DNA from: DASPLH01 sp035627675
Lineage (GTDB): Bacteria > Acidobacteriota > Terriglobia > Terriglobales > Acidobacteriaceae
Length of the DNA stretch: 7,281 nt
Assembly (NCBI GenBank): GCA_035627675.1
Contig: DASPLH010000046.1
Coordinates: 1 to 7,281, forward strand
Reading direction: 5' to 3'
Below the pieces are notes generated by a model. It was not told the origin of the DNA, made no database searches, and saw only the letters and a program-made list of their open reading frames with translations. Made by a program: the position numbers and the translations under genes. Shown piece by piece: positions 5,388 through 7,281 of the stretch (within the stretch, counting starts at the first letter, position 1; each line of letters opens with the position of its first letter).

Positions 5388-5831
5388 ATGACGATCGAGA
5401 CTGTACGCCAGCACTGCCTGTCGTTCCCGCACGCGACGGAAAACCTGCAATGGGGCGACCATCTCTGTTTCAAAGTCGGCGGCAAGCTATTTGCCATCGG
5501 GTCGCTGGATGGCGTGGGGCAAGTGTTGTCCTTTAAGTGCTCGCCAGAAAAGTTTGCCGAGCTGCCGGAGACCGAAGGCATCGTTCCGGCCCCGTATATG
5601 GCGCGTGCGCATTGGGTCGCCTTGGAGCGGTTCGATGTTCTGCGCGACCAGGAGTTGCGAGAGCTGCTCGCGGAAGCCTACCGGATCATCTTCGAGAAGC
5701 TGCCGAAGAAGGTGCGTGCCGAGCTTGAAGGCGCTGGGGCGAAGAGGGCGGCGAAGAAAACCTCGCGCAATGCCCCAAAGAAGAGTGCGAAGAAGAAGAT
5801 GGCAGCAAACAGCGCGCGATCTCGCGCTTGA
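5388..5831 (+). CDS. MmcQ/YjbR family protein with Lys/Arg-rich tail
   Basis: The 147-aa product matches the YjbR/MmcQ fold (a small CyaY-like double-wing domain often called DNA-binding). Residues 1-115 contain MTIETVRQHCLSFPHATE, QWGDHLCFKVGGKLFAI, LSFKCSPEKFAEL, the PAPYMARAHWVALE block and an ending helix RELLAEAYRIIFEKLPKKVR, all in the usual order. Residues 118-147 form an extra tail with 12 Lys or Arg and no acidic residue, in AKK/KKS-type repeats like bacterial histone H1-like tails; this suggests nucleic-acid contact, but function is unproven. The ATG at 5388 is chosen because family similarity begins exactly there and AAGG (5375-5378) lies nine bases upstream; the open frame extends to 5217 but that part is the out-of-frame end of the protease gene. 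It is on the same strand as the protease gene, 103 bases downstream. Confidence 0.88.
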   Translation: MTIETVRQHCLSFPHATENLQWGDHLCFKVGGKLFAIGSLDGVGQVLSFKCSPEKFAELPETEGIVPAPYMARAHWVALERFDVLRDQELRELLAEAYRIIFEKLPKKVRAELEGAGAKRAAKKTSRNAPKKSAKKKMAANSARSRA

Positions 5832-5850
5832 CTTACGCGCGCGCAGCTTC

Positions 5851-5887
5851 AACAAAATGAAAACGGCGGACCCGAAGGTCCGCCGTT
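5851..5887 (-). terminator. Rho-independent terminator of the S41 gene
   Basis: AACGGCGGACC (5862-5872) and GGTCCGCCGTT (5877-5887) form a perfect 11-bp stem. Read on the minus strand the loop is TTCG closed by C-G, the very stable cUUCGg tetraloop, followed by TTTTCATTTTGTT when the end of the stem is counted. It lies 17 bases past the S41 stop codon (5907-5905). On the plus strand no comparable T-run follows, though an A-rich tract precedes, so it may also act weakly on the convergent MmcQ/YjbR transcript. Confidence 0.88.
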
Positions 5888-5904
5888 GCTGGTTTCGCTG
5901 CGCC

Positions 5905-7116
5905 TTACGCGGCTTTCTGGTCGCGGTTCTTCAGCACCTCGATGGCCCGACGCAACTGCTCATCCGGTTGGTCCTTCTTGTTCACTTCCGGCTGGGAGTC
6001 GTCGGCCTCGGGGCCGTCGGCGGTGAAGTCGTCGTTGGCATCCGCCACCAGGATGTTCGGCGTGACAGCGTTGTCCTGGATGGCTTTACCGCCCGGGCTG
6101 TAGTACTTGGCAATGCTGAGCACGATGGCCGAGCCGTCGGACATCGGGATCACCTTCTGAATCGATCCTGCGCCGAACGTCTTATCGCCGAGCACGTCAC
6201 CGCGGGCGTTCTCAAGAATCGACGAGGCGACGATCTCGGCCGGCCCTGCGGTGCTGCGGTTTACGACCGCCACAACCGGCAGGGTCGTCACAGCCTTACT
6301 CGGATCGGCGTTGAAGGTCTCCTTCGTGTACGTCTGACCTTGCAGGTAGGTGATCGTGCCGTGGTTCAAGAAGAGGTTTGCCGTAGCGATGCCTTCGCTC
6401 TCCTCGCCGCCACCGGACCCGCGCAGGTCGAGAATCAGCTTCTTCGCGCCCTGCTTCTGAAGTTCCTTGATCTTGGAGGCGATCTCCTGGCTGCGTCCTT
6501 TCGGAAAACCATCGCAACGGATGTAGCCGATCTGGTTCTCGAGCATCTTCGCCGTGGCGGCTGGTTCCTTGACGATATCGCGCGTGATGGCCAGTTTCTG
6601 CGGCTCGGCCTTGCGTGGGCGAACTACCGAAAGGTTCACCACCGATCCTGGATCACCGCTCAGGACTCCGCGGATCTCAGCCAGGGACATCTCGCGCGTG
6701 GTGCGGCCTTCGATAGCTTCGATGATGTCGCCGTCTTCCATTCCCGCCTTGGCCGCCGGACCGCCGGGCACGACCGAGATCACGGCAGCGTAGCCAAACC
6801 GCTTGCTGATGGCGGCGCCAACGGATGCCTTCGACTCCTTGAGCGTCTGGAATTGCTTGTACTCCTGCGCGTTCAGGTAGCTGGAGTTCGCATCGAGCGA
6901 CTCGAGCAGCCCGTGCAGGGCTCCATCGGTGACGTGCGGGATGTTGGGGTCCTCAACGTAGTCGGTGCGGATCTTGGCCAGCACCTCGCTGTAGACGCCA
7001 AGCTGCCGGTAGGCACCATCGTTGTTGCTGGCTTTTACGCCCAAGCCCCCGGCGATGGTGAAGGACACCAGCACCAGAGACACACCGAGAAGAAGAGACT
7101 TGGTGAGCTTTGACAT
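5905..7116 (-). CDS. S41 family (C-terminal processing protease-like) PDZ protein, probably inactive
   Basis: The 403-aa product begins with a signal or anchor segment (about 7-26: SLLLGVSLVLVSFTIAGGLG), then a helical N-domain (35-92), a PDZ domain (about 96-170; VVPGGPAAKAGMEDGDIIEAIEG) and the S41 core (about 185-355). The core has GYIRCDGF, LILDLRGSGGG (227-237), VVNRSTAGPAEI (284-295), LGDKTFGAGSIQ (309-320) and a final SIAKYYSPGGKAIQ. The tail is acidic and linker-like. Active S41A enzymes have SASASE and TFGKG. Lining these up, catalytic Ser corresponds to Gly291 and catalytic Lys to Ala316; their 25-residue spacing equals Ser430-Lys455 of E. coli Prc. It is therefore called a likely pseudoprotease, perhaps a peptide-binding or adaptor protein in the periplasm. 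The ATG at 7116 gives the correct anchor; no strong ribosome site is seen. Confidence 0.92.
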   Translation of the reverse strand: MSKLTKSLLLGVSLVLVSFTIAGGLGVKASNNDGAYRQLGVYSEVLAKIRTDYVEDPNIPHVTDGALHGLLESLDANSSYLNAQEYKQFQTLKESKASVGAAISKRFGYAAVISVVPGGPAAKAGMEDGDIIEAIEGRTTREMSLAEIRGVLSGDPGSVVNLSVVRPRKAEPQKLAITRDIVKEPAATAKMLENQIGYIRCDGFPKGRSQEIASKIKELQKQGAKKLILDLRGSGGGEESEGIATANLFLNHGTITYLQGQTYTKETFNADPSKAVTTLPVVAVVNRSTAGPAEIVASSILENARGDVLGDKTFGAGSIQKVIPMSDGSAIVLSIAKYYSPGGKAIQDNAVTPNILVADANDDFTADGPEADDSQPEVNKKDQPDEQLRRAIEVLKNRDQKAA

Positions 7117-7127
7117 TTCACTGCCTG

Positions 7128-7195
7128 ACCCGCGTACACGGGTGTTCTGATTCTACCGGAGCCAGCCATACCCGCGTCGTGCCCAATTCCGGGTA
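7128..7195. promoter_or_regulatory. Paired ACCCG/CGGGT inverted repeats in S41 upstream region
   Basis: ACCCGCGT occurs twice as a direct repeat, at 7128-7135 and 7170-7177, exactly 42 bases apart. Each is followed by CGGGT (7139-7143 and 7190-7194), giving two dyads with spacers of 6 and 15 bases. Between them, on the minus strand, TAGAAT (7155-7150) is a candidate -10 for the S41 gene, 34 bases from its ATG; no clear -35 was found. An operator is possible but not shown. Confidence 0.35.
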
Positions 7196-7227
7196 CAGCT
7201 ACGCTAAACCGGTCTACACCTTGGATG

Positions 7228-7257
7228 CTGCCGCCCCCACGAGGGTGGCAGTTTTAT
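7228..7257 (+). terminator. Unassigned plus-strand intrinsic terminator or attenuator
   Basis: CTGCCGCCC (7228-7236) pairs with GGGTGGCAG (7243-7251), nine pairs including one G-T, around a six-base loop, followed at once by TTTTAT (7252-7257). This is a good terminator shape on the plus strand, yet the only nearby gene upstream is on the minus strand. An AGGAG (7261-7265) follows, so it could lie in the leader of a gene beginning beyond the window edge. Confidence 0.6.
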
Positions 7258-7281
7258 CAAGGAGTTGGACGGGCCAGGTCC

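Noticed and set aside
5368..5391. Seven-codon mini-ORF overlapping the MmcQ/YjbR start (ATGA overlap)
   Set aside because: It has no ribosome site and its ATG lies at the foot of the hairpin stem; a chance overlap is more likely than a leader peptide.
4349..5581. A 410-codon minus-strand frame across the HtrA-like gene
   Set aside because: It is antisense to an intact S1C protease gene and has no ribosome site or domain.
5491..7113. A 540-codon plus-strand frame across MmcQ/YjbR and the S41 gene
   Set aside because: It is out of frame with the MmcQ/YjbR domain and antisense to the S41 protein, whose PDZ, anchor and core motifs are clear.

Overview
The window is GC-rich, gene-dense bacterial chromosome. 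It looks like an ordinary housekeeping segment, most probably from an Acidobacteriota (Terriglobia-type) genome. That assignment is inference from protein style: the cytochrome c C-terminus with an HGSREMPVWGP-like stretch, the PDZ/S41 protein with a TAGPAEI active-site region, and the YdeI/DUF1905 protein. No rRNA, tRNA, CRISPR array, IS element or phage module was seen.

Layout, left to right. The plus strand opens with the 3' end of a c-type cytochrome (2-157), a long hairpin that covers the next ribosome binding site (183-231), a DUF1905/YdeI-OmdA protein (233-685), a four-helix membrane protein of the phage-holin-4_2 family (710-1057) and a ThiE/TenI-family protein (1093-1827). A small minus-strand gene of unknown function (1898-2128) converges on thiE. 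Two tandem hairpins separate them, one with a good minus-strand U-tract. After a 278-base divergent gap come folD (2407-3342), coaE (3442-4077), an HtrA/DegP-like S1C protease (4136-5284) and a YjbR/MmcQ protein with a histone-like basic tail (5388-5831), all on the plus strand. A minus-strand S41/PDZ protein (5905-7116) converges on the last of these across a cUUCGg-loop terminator. The final 165 bases hold paired ACCCG/CGGGT repeats in the S41 upstream region and an unassigned plus-strand terminator.

The genes do not form one pathway. ThiE, FolD and CoaE are cofactor enzymes (thiamine, folate, coenzyme A). The HtrA-like protein and the S41 protein are both predicted to be anchored in the inner membrane and to act in the periplasm, through a trypsin-like protease with an intact triad and a C-terminal-processing-protease fold respectively.

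The most notable point is that the S41 protein has Gly and Ala where the catalytic Ser and Lys should be, so it is probably a pseudoprotease. Second is a run of leader hairpins just upstream of start codons (before 233, 4136 and 5388). The strongest has a perfect 14-bp stem holding the Shine-Dalgarno sequence. No clearly new multi-gene system was found.
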